64,000 bases of DNA from JAWWOW01 sp033851265 (GTDB taxonomy: Bacteria; Actinomycetota; Actinomycetes; JAWWOW01), in assembly GCA_033851265.1 (NCBI GenBank), contig JAWWOW010000025.1:1-64000 (forward strand), in the 5' to 3' direction. The translations under genes and the position numbers were made by a program. Each line of letters begins with the position of its first letter. Position 1 is the first letter of the stretch. Shown one piece after another: positions 16,852 through 25,456 of the stretch. The notes beneath the pieces are model-generated. The model ran no database searches and was not told where the DNA came from. It saw only the letters and a list, made by a program, of their open reading frames with translations.

Positions 16852-18551
16852 GAGTCGGTATCGTCTGGAGCTCGCTCCACATAGTCGTGGATTACGTCCA
16901 AGACCTTCGGTGGTCGGATCGTTAGTTCGACGCGGTCCTCACGCGCGTAAAACAGCCCAGGCGCCATCCGACTGAGTGCGCTGCATTCCTCGCGCAACTC
17001 CGTGTCTGTGATGGTCAAATCCCTTGTCAACCGTAGGGCCGTCCTTAGTGAGCCGTAGTCAACGCTGTGTTCTCGATCATCCTGCTGGATGCCCCAGACA
17101 GTTTCCAGAATGGTCTGGTAGGGCGCCGGTGTCACCGTCGAGGCTGCAACGTTGTCGACCCATGCGGCGGCTTCATTAGGCGTTCGGGCTTCAAAGAGTC
17201 CGCGTAGCGTGGCAAGGTTGATTCGTTTGAGTGGCGCTACGCGGATCAGCCGAGCCAGGTCGGCAATGCGCATGAGCGTGATTGTCTTGCCAGGGTTGCT
17301 TGCACGGTCATCATCAATCTCCCGAACCACGGCTCCTAGGTCATCACGGCCAGTCACAAAGTCTGGTCCAACCACGATGGCGTGATTGCATCTCGCTTCC
17401 TTGCGATGTCGGGCAACCGTGGAGATCTCCACGTCCTTCTTCGCCACCTTGCTCCCAGGCTTCTGCTTGCTGCTGGCCTCAAGTGAGACTCGGTAGTGCT
17501 TCACACCATCGATATCCGCAGGCAGGAACGCTTCGGCAATGCCATCGGTCTCGTCTCTACCGCCTTTCGGTACTGATTCGAAACCGAGCTGGCGGAAGGC
17601 TTGTACGAGTGCATCCTCAAGTTCCTTTGCGCTGGACGCCGAAGCAATTAGCTTCTGGGCCACCGTGATCGAGCTCTCGGTTCCTGATGAACGGGCTAGA
17701 TGTCGCAGCAATTCGTCACGGGCGTCGAGTACTAGGTCAATGATTCCCTGTCCTTCGCCGGCGTCGTGTAACTGTGCCTCCAGAGCAATCTCGGCGATTG
17801 CAAAAAGCTGGAGCGGCAGATTTTTCTTGTGGTCACCAAACTCATCAGCGAAGTGAGCGACGAACGGATGCTCGTGATTGATTGACAGGCGACCTGTCAC
17901 GGCGTCGAGCATCGCCATCGGTCGATTGGTGCCAAGATCTGCATAGGCGATGTCAGTGACGAGACCTGTGCCGTCTTCGCCGAGGCGGCTCTGCAACGCC
18001 TCGGTAAGCGCCTCTACATCTCTATAAGCCTTGTGATCGACTGGCTGAAGGTGCCGCGACTTGAACTGACCGTTGAACTCGTCGATGAGCATGCGCAAGA
18101 CGGGGCGCTCGACGAGGCTGGCCGGGCTGTCCGCGAGCCTTTGAGATGCCTTGCGTTCGGACGATTTTTCGGTGTCATTTTCCTCAAGCCGGGCGCGAGC
18201 GAAATTGAATAGAGCTTGCAGGATCTCTCGTGCGCGGACCAACAGCGGACTATCGCGGAGGCTTTCTCGCGAAGACCTCAACTCTTGATCGAGGCTGCCA
18301 CTAACGACCTCTGTAACAGGGAACGCAGGCATGCCGATCGGTACATCGCAACACCACAATCTTGAGATAGCGCAAATCTGCGCACCTCTGTTGGGTGTTT
18401 CGAGTAACACGCATCGGTACACATATTGTGCGACGTTGCCTTCAGGGGTGGCATGTACCGATGGTGTTGTGTCGTACGCAACATCGATGCTTGCTGGCTT
18501 TAGGCACTGCGCCAAACAGCGACGGGCGTGGAAGTCTAATTGTACGAGCAA
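16848..18551 (-). CDS. Restriction endonuclease-like protein of RM-type operon
   Basis: A 567-residue protein that starts the minus-strand operon. A region at 222-260 (INHEHPF, then an AIAEIALE helix) is like segments in large ATPase- or nuclease-associated proteins. At 310-400 there is a Mrr/PD-(D/E)xK-like unit: helix ALVQAFRQLGFE, D336-G, then YRVSLEASSK (E358, K362) and a strand HAIVVGPDF. The E-x3-K spacing is not canonical, so nuclease activity is an inference. The C-terminus may be a DNA-binding wing. TTG 18551 is the longest start; ATG 18332 is an alternative. Coupling to the methyltransferase supports a restriction role. Confidence 0.6.
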   Translation of the reverse strand: MLVQLDFHARRCLAQCLKPASIDVAYDTTPSVHATPEGNVAQYVYRCVLLETPNRGAQICAISRLWCCDVPIGMPAFPVTEVVSGSLDQELRSSRESLRDSPLLVRAREILQALFNFARARLEENDTEKSSERKASQRLADSPASLVERPVLRMLIDEFNGQFKSRHLQPVDHKAYRDVEALTEALQSRLGEDGTGLVTDIAYADLGTNRPMAMLDAVTGRLSINHEHPFVAHFADEFGDHKKNLPLQLFAIAEIALEAQLHDAGEGQGIIDLVLDARDELLRHLARSSGTESSITVAQKLIASASSAKELEDALVQAFRQLGFESVPKGGRDETDGIAEAFLPADIDGVKHYRVSLEASSKQKPGSKVAKKDVEISTVARHRKEARCNHAIVVGPDFVTGRDDLGAVVREIDDDRASNPGKTITLMRIADLARLIRVAPLKRINLATLRGLFEARTPNEAAAWVDNVAASTVTPAPYQTILETVWGIQQDDREHSVDYGSLRTALRLTRDLTITDTELREECSALSRMAPGLFYAREDRVELTIRPPKVLDVIHDYVERAPDDTDS

Positions 18552-18612
18552 ACCCTGCGCAGTACGAAGACTCGCTGCACTGGTCTAGCAAATCTAGGAA
18601 AATATCAACACC

Positions 18613-19041
18613 ATGCCTCGTCTTTCCAACACACAATACCTTCAAGCGCATCACGATCTGCAACGTCTATGGCAACACGACCGCGCTGTGTTCGCTGAGT
18701 TGACGCCAGTTGAGCAGTGGCAGTTGCACGACTTCTTCCGACCATCAAAAGACCTCACTGACGAGCAACTACTCACCCATCGGCGAGTAATCAGTCAGAC
18801 CCGGCCGTCGTTGCCGCAACAAGCTGGTCGAGCCCTGCACCGACTCGAGGAGTACCTAGCCGTTCGCTCGACGAGCAGTCAACAAAGTTCTCGTGTGCCA
18901 GCCATCCGGCGTTTCGGCGCCAGGCGTGAGCACCACATCGTCGTCAAGGCGGTGGTGCGACCCGAGATCGATGTCGACAAGCTGGTCCGACTAATGCTCG
19001 AAGTAGCCAGGGCCGAGGACCGACCCGACCGGGTTGCCTAG
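18613..19041 (+). CDS. Hypothetical protein (142 aa)
   Basis: A basic, helical, soluble protein divergent from the restriction operon (61 bases between starts). No family recognised. Its regular helix pattern (LQRLWQHDRAVFAELTPVEQ) and basic middle (RRFGARREHH) suggest a nucleic-acid or protein-binding role, possibly regulation of the divergent operon, but there is no clear helix-turn-helix. Its stop overlaps the end of the converging HTH gene by four bases. Confidence 0.5.
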   Translation: MPRLSNTQYLQAHHDLQRLWQHDRAVFAELTPVEQWQLHDFFRPSKDLTDEQLLTHRRVISQTRPSLPQQAGRALHRLEEYLAVRSTSSQQSSRVPAIRRFGARREHHIVVKAVVRPEIDVDKLVRLMLEVARAEDRPDRVA

Positions 19042-19463
19042 TCCTCCGTCTCTCTCCTTATATATGGCAACCGAGTAGGAATCCCGCGGAGCCGGAACAG
19101 CCGGCACAAGGCACTAGCCGAGACCCCGAGCCGCTCTCCGACGGTCTGGAGCGACAAACCAGTGGCATAGAGCACCGCGGCTTCATCCAGCAAGGCGTCA
19201 TCTAGCACGCGTTGAGGTCGAAGCTCGCCTCGCTCACCAAGCAGGCGCATCACCGAGGCTTTCGACACCCCGTAACGAACGGCCACCTGCCGGCAGCTGG
19301 CCCCTGCCTGGTAGTCCGCTACGAGCTGCTCCAGAACCTCAGGCGCCAGCCGCCGGCTCAGCTTATGCGGCGGTGCAGGTTCCGGCTGAGGTCTAAGAAC
19401 CGTGCTCGGCTTGCTCACAACAGATAGCAGGGGAAGTTTCGAATAGCGTCTCAGTAGCTCCAC
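19038..19463 (-). CDS. Small HTH protein (resolvase-tail type), intact copy
   Basis: It carries two homeodomain-like helix-turn-helix units: LVADYQAGASCRQVAVRYG followed by VSKASVMRLL (about 47-75), and AAVLYATGLSLQTVGERLG followed by VSASALCRLFR (about 93-125). These resemble the DNA-binding tail of serine recombinases but no catalytic domain is present. The GTG start with VELLRRYSK is shared with two other copies in the window, at 22803-23558 (fused) and 25578-26100 (decayed). The DNA just upstream of the start is also shared with the third copy. Confidence 0.65.
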   Translation of the reverse strand: MELLRRYSKLPLLSVVSKPSTVLRPQPEPAPPHKLSRRLAPEVLEQLVADYQAGASCRQVAVRYGVSKASVMRLLGERGELRPQRVLDDALLDEAAVLYATGLSLQTVGERLGVSASALCRLFRLRGIPTRLPYIRRETED

Positions 19464-19662
19464 CCAAGAACGCGCAGGTCAGCGCGTTGCACGGTTGTAA
19501 GTCGACCCCAGTGGCTGGCTCACTGGAGCCAAACTTGGAGCCAAACTTCTGCAGACGGGTCTGCAGCCGGGTCGTACAAGCGCAGTAACAGGAAGACTGA
19601 GCGAGCGGCTTCACCAGGCGATCAACCCTGTCAACTCTGTGGTCGGGCGGTGTACTAAGTAG

Positions 19663-20664
19663 ATGGCCGTCGTCCCAGCCCTGCCATTGACCGGGTGGCC
19701 TAAACCGTTCCGCCCCGACCCCGAACTCTGGGGGCCGAATCGAGAAGACCTCTGCCCATGTGGCTCGCAGAAGAGCGCGAAATCGTGCCACTCGAGCAAG
19801 AAGGGGGTCTGGCGGACGCCGTTATCCCGACCGTTGCTGGTCGGGCCAATCACGGGGTACGCGCATTCTGGCTGTTATGCCGCTGCCAGTAAGGACTGCT
19901 GTTCCAAGCTTTCCAACGAGCACTGGCTTAGCGCAAATGTTCTCCACGCCATAGCCGGGGCAAGCAAGGTTGTGACCGTTAGCGGTATGCCATGGCAGCA
20001 GGGCAAAGAGCACCAGCTATCGCCCAAGTCGCTTGGTGCGAACATCTTGTGTGAGCGGCACAATCACGCCCTCTCCGGCCTCGACGCAGTTGCTGGTGTC
20101 GCGTTCAGCGTGCTCCGTGATTTTCAAGCCGACTTGCGCACGCAAGCGGAACCGCATGGGGATGAGTTCGCCCTCGTGCACGGTAACGACTTGGAACGGT
20201 GGCTGCTCAAACTCTTTTGGGGGGCCGCTGTGGCAGGAGTCATCGGAAAGACCGGGCAACCAATCAAGGGCATCAGGTCTAACGTCGATCCCGCCCGGCT
20301 TGCTCGTGTGCTCTTCCGAAGGAAAGAGCTGCCGCCTGGGTGGGGCCTATACATGGCCGGCAAGCCGAATGTGCCGTTCAGCGGTGAAGCCGAGGTAGCC
20401 GTCGATCCGCAAACTGGCCCCGATGGCACGCTTTGGGCGGGCACGGTTGAACTAGGAGCCGTCGCGTTCCGCTTCGCCCTCGGAGTGCCCGACCCACAGG
20501 AAGGCAGGGAGCTTAACCACCATCCACAGGGCATCTGCATCAGCACACCCGACCGCAGAGTCCAGAAGGTTCTCGCACTCGGCTGGGACGACGGCGGTAG
20601 CCCGCCTGTGCTGTTAACCCGAGAAGGAGACGGATCGACCACGACCCGTCCGTCTCAGGTTTGA
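19663..20664 (+). CDS. SEC-C motif protein with HNH-like zinc site
   Basis: The N-terminus has a SEC-C zinc motif, CPCGSQKSAKSCH (31-43). A second metal-binding pattern follows: CC at 79-80, SNEHWL (84-89) and LCERHNHALSGLD (129-141), which resembles the HNH fold of small nuclease-like proteins. The rest (150-330) is globular and unrecognised. Such SEC-C/HNH proteins turn up in defence and mobile regions but their activity is not settled. It precedes the EEP-family gene by 16 bases, so the two may form a nuclease pair. Confidence 0.55.
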   Translation: MAVVPALPLTGWPKPFRPDPELWGPNREDLCPCGSQKSAKSCHSSKKGVWRTPLSRPLLVGPITGYAHSGCYAAASKDCCSKLSNEHWLSANVLHAIAGASKVVTVSGMPWQQGKEHQLSPKSLGANILCERHNHALSGLDAVAGVAFSVLRDFQADLRTQAEPHGDEFALVHGNDLERWLLKLFWGAAVAGVIGKTGQPIKGIRSNVDPARLARVLFRRKELPPGWGLYMAGKPNVPFSGEAEVAVDPQTGPDGTLWAGTVELGAVAFRFALGVPDPQEGRELNHHPQGICISTPDRRVQKVLALGWDDGGSPPVLLTREGDGSTTTRPSQV

Positions 20665-20680
20665 CCGATCGTTCGCCGAG

Positions 20681-21499
20681 GTGTCGTGCCCATCTACCTT
20701 TGACATCGTGAAGCTCGTAACGTGGAACATGGGTGGCAATCCTCCCCCGAGTCGATTCCGACGGACTCACGCGCAGGCATGGGATCGACTGCTGGGCTTG
20801 AACGCAGACCTCGTCTTGGTACAGGAAGCGCAACTTCCGACTGCGCCCGCCGACCTTGGCTACCACGTCGTCACGGATCGCACGCCGGCGTGGGGAGCCT
20901 CGATCATCATCCGAGGGGATCGGACCTACAGGCCGATCACGTTTGACGCCGACACGGTCCTCGGTCGATCCGTGAAGTACATCGCCGCCGCCTGGGTGGA
21001 CGTCAACGACGTCGAAACTCTCGTCGCCAGCGTCCACGCGACGACAGGCGGTGCCAAGCCGGGGGTGACCGACGGGATCGAGCTCGGCCCGTCGGAGTTC
21101 TCGTCCTTGCAGCCGGGCGGCAAGATGCACACACAGGAGTTGGCGGTCTTGGAGTTGAGTCGGCTTGCCGGGACTGCGCCGTTGGTCGTAGGTGGAGACT
21201 GGAACACCTCGCGGCGGTATGACGCCGCATACGGTGACACCCACTGGCACGACAGATTCTGCGAACGGCTGCAAGCCCGTGGATGGATCGAAACCTTCGA
21301 CTGGCTTCACCGCAACGACAACCCACGCCCGCAGGAGCCACAGACCTATTTCGGCCGCAAGCTCCCGATCCAGGACGATCATGTATTCGTAAGCCCGGCC
21401 CTGGCCGAACACTTGACCGAATGCTTTGCCATCCCCGAGTTCGCTATCGACGAGCTCAGTGACCATGCACCGCTGGTCGTGCAGCTGTCATTCGACTGA
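20681..21499 (+). CDS. Endonuclease/exonuclease/phosphatase family protein
   Basis: The full EEP (DNase I-like) signature is present: TWNMGG (14-19), VQEAQ with the metal-binding Glu near 48, HATTG region, GGDWNTS near 172, and the C-terminal SDHAPL (about 262-267). These are the residues that bind Mg2+ and cleave phosphodiesters. The substrate could be DNA, RNA or a small phosphoester. Start is GTG 20681 or GTG 20708 (nine residues shorter); neither has a strong ribosome site. Confidence 0.8.
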   Translation: MSCPSTFDIVKLVTWNMGGNPPPSRFRRTHAQAWDRLLGLNADLVLVQEAQLPTAPADLGYHVVTDRTPAWGASIIIRGDRTYRPITFDADTVLGRSVKYIAAAWVDVNDVETLVASVHATTGGAKPGVTDGIELGPSEFSSLQPGGKMHTQELAVLELSRLAGTAPLVVGGDWNTSRRYDAAYGDTHWHDRFCERLQARGWIETFDWLHRNDNPRPQEPQTYFGRKLPIQDDHVFVSPALAEHLTECFAIPEFAIDELSDHAPLVVQLSFD

Positions 21500-21619
21500 G
21501 GGTTTGTCCGCTGCTGGACCATGCGCAGTGGGGGAGGGCGGCCCGGCTCTAGGGGGCCAGCGACCACCCTGCTGAACCCTCACCGTTGTCCGCGGGGACT
21601 GCCAGGCGCGAACGACTCA

Positions 21620-21871
21620 TTATTCGCCCGAGACGTCGCTGTTCATCTGCTCGATCAAGCCGCTGACCGTGTTGAAGTATCTGGCATGTGTGCGCTCAAG
21701 AGTCTGGCGGTCTGAAGCTGCGAGGACGACCACCTCGACATCGGGATCATCCGACACGCGGTCTTCGGCTGCGTAGCGCGCCTGCATAGCGGAAGCACGC
21801 TCGTCGTCCGAGAACTCCTGGACCTCGGAGAGTCCGGTGCGACGGTTGTAGATCATCAGGTAATGCTTCAT
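21620..21871 (-). CDS. Small conserved partner of RelA/SpoT protein (83 aa)
   Basis: An acidic 83-residue protein starting MKHYLMIYNRR with a strand-helix-strand plan and ending THARYFNTVSGLIEQM. I believe this small family recurs in actinobacteria, but its role is unknown to me. It lies 23 bases behind the RelA/SpoT-domain gene on the same strand. Its size, acidity and place are those expected of an antitoxin for a toxic small alarmone synthetase, though that is inference. Confidence 0.6.
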   Translation of the reverse strand: MKHYLMIYNRRTGLSEVQEFSDDERASAMQARYAAEDRVSDDPDVEVVVLAASDRQTLERTHARYFNTVSGLIEQMNSDVSGE

Positions 21872-21894
21872 GGGGGATCAAGGGTATGACCTGG

Positions 21895-22785
21895 CTAGGT
21901 CAGGGTCTGGGCCGACTTGAGTACTTGTTTGAGTTGCGCCGCGAAAACGCCTTCTAGGAGAGCAAAGTCACCGGCCATATCCTCGTCGCGTCGTTTCATG
22001 TCAGCTATGTCCGCACGAATCCGAGTCTGCCTCTGAAGGGCTGCGCGAGTACGGCGGCGCTGAAGCCGGATCACCTCGCCCTCCAGGTTAAGGGCCTCGA
22101 CGTCGCGTTGAGTTCGGAAATGGCTATCGCGCACGCCTTCGGTCATGGCGAATCTCTCGGAGAGTTGCTGTAGTCGTTCCACGAACGCCTGGCGCTGAGT
22201 GGTGGCCGCATCATCGCTAGCCGCATCGGGCGGGCCTCCGTATCTGATTTGTCGACCCCAGGCGTCGGCAAGCCGTTCGTAGGTGTCCGCCCATAGGGCC
22301 TGCAAGTGCGTCCGTATTTGTATCTCTGCGGGGACGTCCAGCAGTTTGATCTCGAGATGAAGGGCACGGTAACCCGCACTGGGTTCAGCGCGGCGATCGA
22401 CTAGTTCCGGCGAGGAGTCTGGCTCTAGCCGCTCGACCAGAGCGGTGGCGAACTCGTCTTGTTGAGTCAAGGCAAGGGCACCAACAACGCGGACGCCGGC
22501 AATGTCTCGCATCGCCGCGAGGTTCATTGTCGGCTCACGTTGCAGCTTCTCGATAATCGTTGGCACCGTCTTGGTTCGCCCGGTCACGCTTACGTTCACG
22601 GGGAAGTTGATGGCAGTCTCGATGACCGTGCGTTCCGCGGCCGCCCGAGCCTCGTCGTAGTACGAGAGGAGGTCACGCAGGAGCGGATCGGACGGTTGTG
22701 CTTTCCCATCGCGGAGACGACGGCCTAGCTGCCGCACCTGAGTCTTACTCGTCGGCAGAGGCACTCGGCAACGATATTCGTCCAC
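21895..22785 (-). CDS. RelA/SpoT-domain nucleotide (p)ppGpp/ApA-type synthetase
   Basis: Residues 45-180 form a RelA/SpoT nucleotidyltransferase domain: GRTKTVPTIIEKL (69-81), RDIAGVRVVG (93-102, with catalytic Asp94), YRALHLEI (139-146) and AEIQIRTHLQALWADTYERL (153-172). There is no HD hydrolase domain. The C-terminal 110 residues are a charged coiled coil. Stand-alone synthetases of this kind make (p)ppGpp, and some are toxins (toxSAS) that make ppApp or pyrophosphorylate tRNA. It sits 17 bases after the DUF4868-like chimera and 23 before the small acidic gene, so a defence or toxin-antitoxin operon is likely. Confidence 0.8.
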   Translation of the reverse strand: MDEYRCRVPLPTSKTQVRQLGRRLRDGKAQPSDPLLRDLLSYYDEARAAAERTVIETAINFPVNVSVTGRTKTVPTIIEKLQREPTMNLAAMRDIAGVRVVGALALTQQDEFATALVERLEPDSSPELVDRRAEPSAGYRALHLEIKLLDVPAEIQIRTHLQALWADTYERLADAWGRQIRYGGPPDAASDDAATTQRQAFVERLQQLSERFAMTEGVRDSHFRTQRDVEALNLEGEVIRLQRRRTRAALQRQTRIRADIADMKRRDEDMAGDFALLEGVFAAQLKQVLKSAQTLT

Positions 22786-22802
22786 GGGGAACGGACCAAC
22801 GT

Positions 22803-23558
22803 TTACAACGCAGTGTCAGTTGTCTGCGCTGGGTGAGACGTGATCGTCGAGAAGCGATCGGCACGCCGCGTTCCCTCGTCGAACTCCGGGCGGTAGAGCC
22901 GATCCTCCAGGACGTCGAGCAGCCGTGGGACGTCGTCCTCGCCTGCCACGATCTTGCCGCTCTTCACGATGCTCGACGGATCTAGCCCGCACTGGACGAG
23001 CGAGTGCCGTATCTGCGCTGCTGTCAACGCGGCGTAGTACGGCTTCTGCAGGAGGCGTTGCAGGCGTCGAGCTTGTGACCTTCGACGTGAGCAGACGGAT
23101 TCGATCGCCGCTACCGACTCATCGCTGAACTTGAGGTCCGCAGAAGTCAGGGTCGTGACTAGTGCGGGCACGGCCAGAGCGACTAGGTCAACGTCCGTGA
23201 CCATCTGCGCAAACGCATCGATTCGCATAACGGCCAGCTCATCGCCATCGACAATCAAGTCGACGTTGTCCTCGAGGATGAGTACGGGGTCTTCGAGTTT
23301 GGTAACAGTCTGACCGAGAACGCTGACGAGGATTTGCCGTTCCTTCGCGCGGGTAGAAGCGCCAGCCTGGTAATCCAAGATCAACTTTGAGGTAATCGAT
23401 CTTGGTAACCGTTCTCGGAGTACCCGCGTGGGAGAGGTGACATCGTCACCCGCAGCCTTCGCCATGGGCAGCTCAGACAGGGCCTGAAGGGTCGATCCCA
23501 CCTCCGGCGCAAGGTTTGAGTAACACCGAAGAAGGTCCACCAAAATGGACCATTTCAC
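22803..23558 (-). CDS. Chimeric ORF: HTH module N-terminus fused to DUF4868/KwaB-like C-terminus
   Basis: The first 75 residues match the start of the small HTH module found at 19038-19463 and 25578-26100 (VDLLRCYSN, then LILDYQAGAST). From about residue 78 (KERQILVSV) the sequence changes to a DUF4868-like protein: DPVLILEDNVDLIV, a RRLQRLL helix, and LLDVLEDRLYRPEF near the end. DUF4868 is the family of the Kiwa defence protein KwaB. Full-length DUF4868 proteins are longer at the N-terminus, so the real gene seems to have lost its 5' end by recombination with the HTH module. Start is GTG 23558 or GTG 23540. Confidence 0.55.
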   Translation of the reverse strand: MKWSILVDLLRCYSNLAPEVGSTLQALSELPMAKAAGDDVTSPTRVLRERLPRSITSKLILDYQAGASTRAKERQILVSVLGQTVTKLEDPVLILEDNVDLIVDGDELAVMRIDAFAQMVTDVDLVALAVPALVTTLTSADLKFSDESVAAIESVCSRRRSQARRLQRLLQKPYYAALTAAQIRHSLVQCGLDPSSIVKSGKIVAGEDDVPRLLDVLEDRLYRPEFDEGTRRADRFSTITSHPAQTTDTAL

Positions 23559-23773
23559 TACAGAATACAGAGGTCAGGCTGGCCATTTCACGATGTTGAA
23601 CACTTACTCAAACTCGGCCGTCCCGACCCCTGTTAGTTGAGTTTGAGTCCCCGTAGGTCGTTTGCAGTTCTCTACCTCTGTCAGTGGTGTGCACTACTTT
23701 GAGCTGCGTTGCAAGTGCGAGATCATGATCTTGGTGCAGTGGTAAGCCATTGAGCACATCAGCGAGGTCAACG

Positions 23774-24067
23774 ATGATTCAGATTATTGCTATCCACATG
23801 ACGGGCTCGGAGCATCCTCAGCATATTGAGTTGCTGAGGTGGGTGCAGACGCCACAACCTGGCGCTGCTGCAACCACTCAACCGCAAGACGCAACACGAG
23901 CCGAGATGGTCACATTTGTTCGCAACAATCCGGGCCAGGCCTTCGCATTGAGCGCTACAGACAACACGTATGCCTTGCTTGAGGTGGTAGAAGCTCAGCC
24001 CCCGTATGTGAAAACGCAGCCGGATTCCACAACCCGCGACAACCCGCTATCTCTGCCGAGGTTCTAA
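23774..24067 (+). CDS. DUF3892-like protein
   Basis: A 97-residue protein with the C-terminal pattern PYVKTQPDSTTRDNPLSLP, aligned with KYIRTDPDNTKSDNLGQLP of the DUF3892 protein at 6242-6553. The N-terminal strand and central segment also fit the family. ATG 23774 is favoured over 23750 because AGCGAGG lies upstream. It precedes an RNase H-domain gene by 46 bases on the same strand, suggesting a two-gene cassette. Confidence 0.6.
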   Translation: MIQIIAIHMTGSEHPQHIELLRWVQTPQPGAAATTQPQDATRAEMVTFVRNNPGQAFALSATDNTYALLEVVEAQPPYVKTQPDSTTRDNPLSLPRF

Positions 24068-24113
24068 CTCCATGGCGACCCCTCGCCACCGGACGAGTTC
24101 CTGATTGTCGCCG

Positions 24114-24926
24114 ATGGACAACCTTGACGAAAACGCCATCAATATCTTTGTGGATGGCTCGTCATATTCAGGTCCACGTGTGGGTGGCATGGGTGTACGA
24201 ATCATCACCATCGACGACGCAGGAAACGAAGTCGTGCACGATGACCAGCCGCTCGGCGTTCAGGGAGCGACCAATCAGCAGATGGAGCTGATGGCCTGCA
24301 TCGAGGCTCTCCAGATCCTTCGCAGCCGGCGCTCACCGGTCGAAGATCCTGACCAGTACCGGCGCATCCTCATCAAGACAGACTCGATGTATGTCCAAGA
24401 GAACTATCCGAGGGCGATGTTCCAGTGGCCCAGGTCAGGTTGGCGCACCAAGGACGGCGCGCCTGTCGCAAACGCGGAACTCTGGAAGAAGCTTCTCAAA
24501 GAAGTCCGGAGCGCGACGCCTCGACGTGTAGACATCGAGTGGGTCAAGGGTCACAAGTCGAGCATCCACAACAAGGCCGCGGACAGGCTCGCCAAGGGTT
24601 CTGCCAAAGGTGCCACCCGCGCGCCCCTCACAATCACTACCGTACGTCGCAAGAAGACGTCACAATCGGTGGAACGCGGCAGCGTCCCACTCACTGGCCA
24701 GAGACTGACCATCCGCATCATCACCGACGAGTACCTACGCGTTCAGCACTGTTACAGGTTCAAATACGAAGTGATGTCGAAAGCGAGTCCCTACTTCGGC
24801 AACGTCGACATTGCTTTTGCGGACTTCATGTTGCGCGCTGGCCACACATACTTCGTTCAGATGGGGACCAACACCAAGAGCCCCGAGATCGTCAAGTGCT
24901 ATCGCGAGATAGAGACGAAGGGGTAA
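24114..24926 (+). CDS. RNase HI-domain protein with C-terminal extension
   Basis: Residues 10-165 form an RNase HI fold with its acidic catalytic set: FVDGSS (D14), NQQMELMA (E58), KTDSMYV (D90), and VKGHKSSIHNKAADRLA with H147 and D157. It would cleave RNA in RNA-DNA hybrids. The last 100 residues (about 170-270) are a separate strand-rich domain I do not recognise. Housekeeping rnhA genes lack this extension and this gene lies in an accessory region beside DUF3892, so a defence or mobile-element role is plausible. Confidence 0.75.
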   Translation: MDNLDENAINIFVDGSSYSGPRVGGMGVRIITIDDAGNEVVHDDQPLGVQGATNQQMELMACIEALQILRSRRSPVEDPDQYRRILIKTDSMYVQENYPRAMFQWPRSGWRTKDGAPVANAELWKKLLKEVRSATPRRVDIEWVKGHKSSIHNKAADRLAKGSAKGATRAPLTITTVRRKKTSQSVERGSVPLTGQRLTIRIITDEYLRVQHCYRFKYEVMSKASPYFGNVDIAFADFMLRAGHTYFVQMGTNTKSPEIVKCYREIETKG

Positions 24927-24985
24927 ACCCGATGCGTCCTTCACTCCCGAGCGAGGCACTTCCCGCCAACTCCGCTGTCCTTCGG

Positions 24986-25345
24986 TTACCGTCCTTGCTC
25001 CAGTAACGCGGTTAGGGGTGCCTCAGAGCGCGCCGTAGAGAGGGCAGGCCGTGCACGGGCAGCACGTCGAGCGCGCTTCGCTCGCTGTGCACGTTTCGCT
25101 CGCTTGGCCGGCAGGGCTCGGGTCGCTACTGGTGAGGTAGAAGACAAGAAGCCGGCTCTCCGACCACGTAGGTCGTACACGACCCCGCGAACGAACCAAC
25201 CCAAGTGAAGGCCATTCCAGCCATAGAGATTCTCATCAACAAGGTAGGTCAGCGCCTGTCCGTGCCACGTGTAGATCGTTTCGCCGTCATCAGCGATGTA
25301 CGCCACAGGGCTACCGGATGTGTCATACAGGGTCGTTTCTGCCAT
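24986..25345 (-). CDS. 4-fold beta-flower protein with basic tail
   Basis: Residues 5-70 have repeated strands ending in glycine turns: LYDTSGSPVAYI, TIYTWHGQALTYL, NLYGWNGLHLGWF and VVYDLRGRRAGF. This is the 4-fold beta-flower pattern of small actinobacterial and proteobacterial proteins with no known role. A 45-residue tail follows that is almost only Ala, Arg and Lys (AKRAKRAQRAKRARRAARAR), which could bind nucleic acid. ATG 25345 is favoured since the upstream extension to 25471 is not protein-like. Confidence 0.55.
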   Translation of the reverse strand: MAETTLYDTSGSPVAYIADDGETIYTWHGQALTYLVDENLYGWNGLHLGWFVRGVVYDLRGRRAGFLSSTSPVATRALPAKRAKRAQRAKRARRAARARPALSTARSEAPLTALLEQGR

Positions 25346-25456
25346 CACTTCATTATAGAACGAAGATGATCTTGAAGAAACTGCTTTTGCTGGCAGTGGT
25401 TCCCCAAGACAGTCAACTCCGATACTGAAGTGCAGCGCCAAAGAAGGGCTCTGCAT

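Noticed and set aside
20540..21466. 308-codon minus-strand frame opposite the EEP gene
   Set aside because: The plus-strand EEP motifs are complete, so the minus frame is a shadow.
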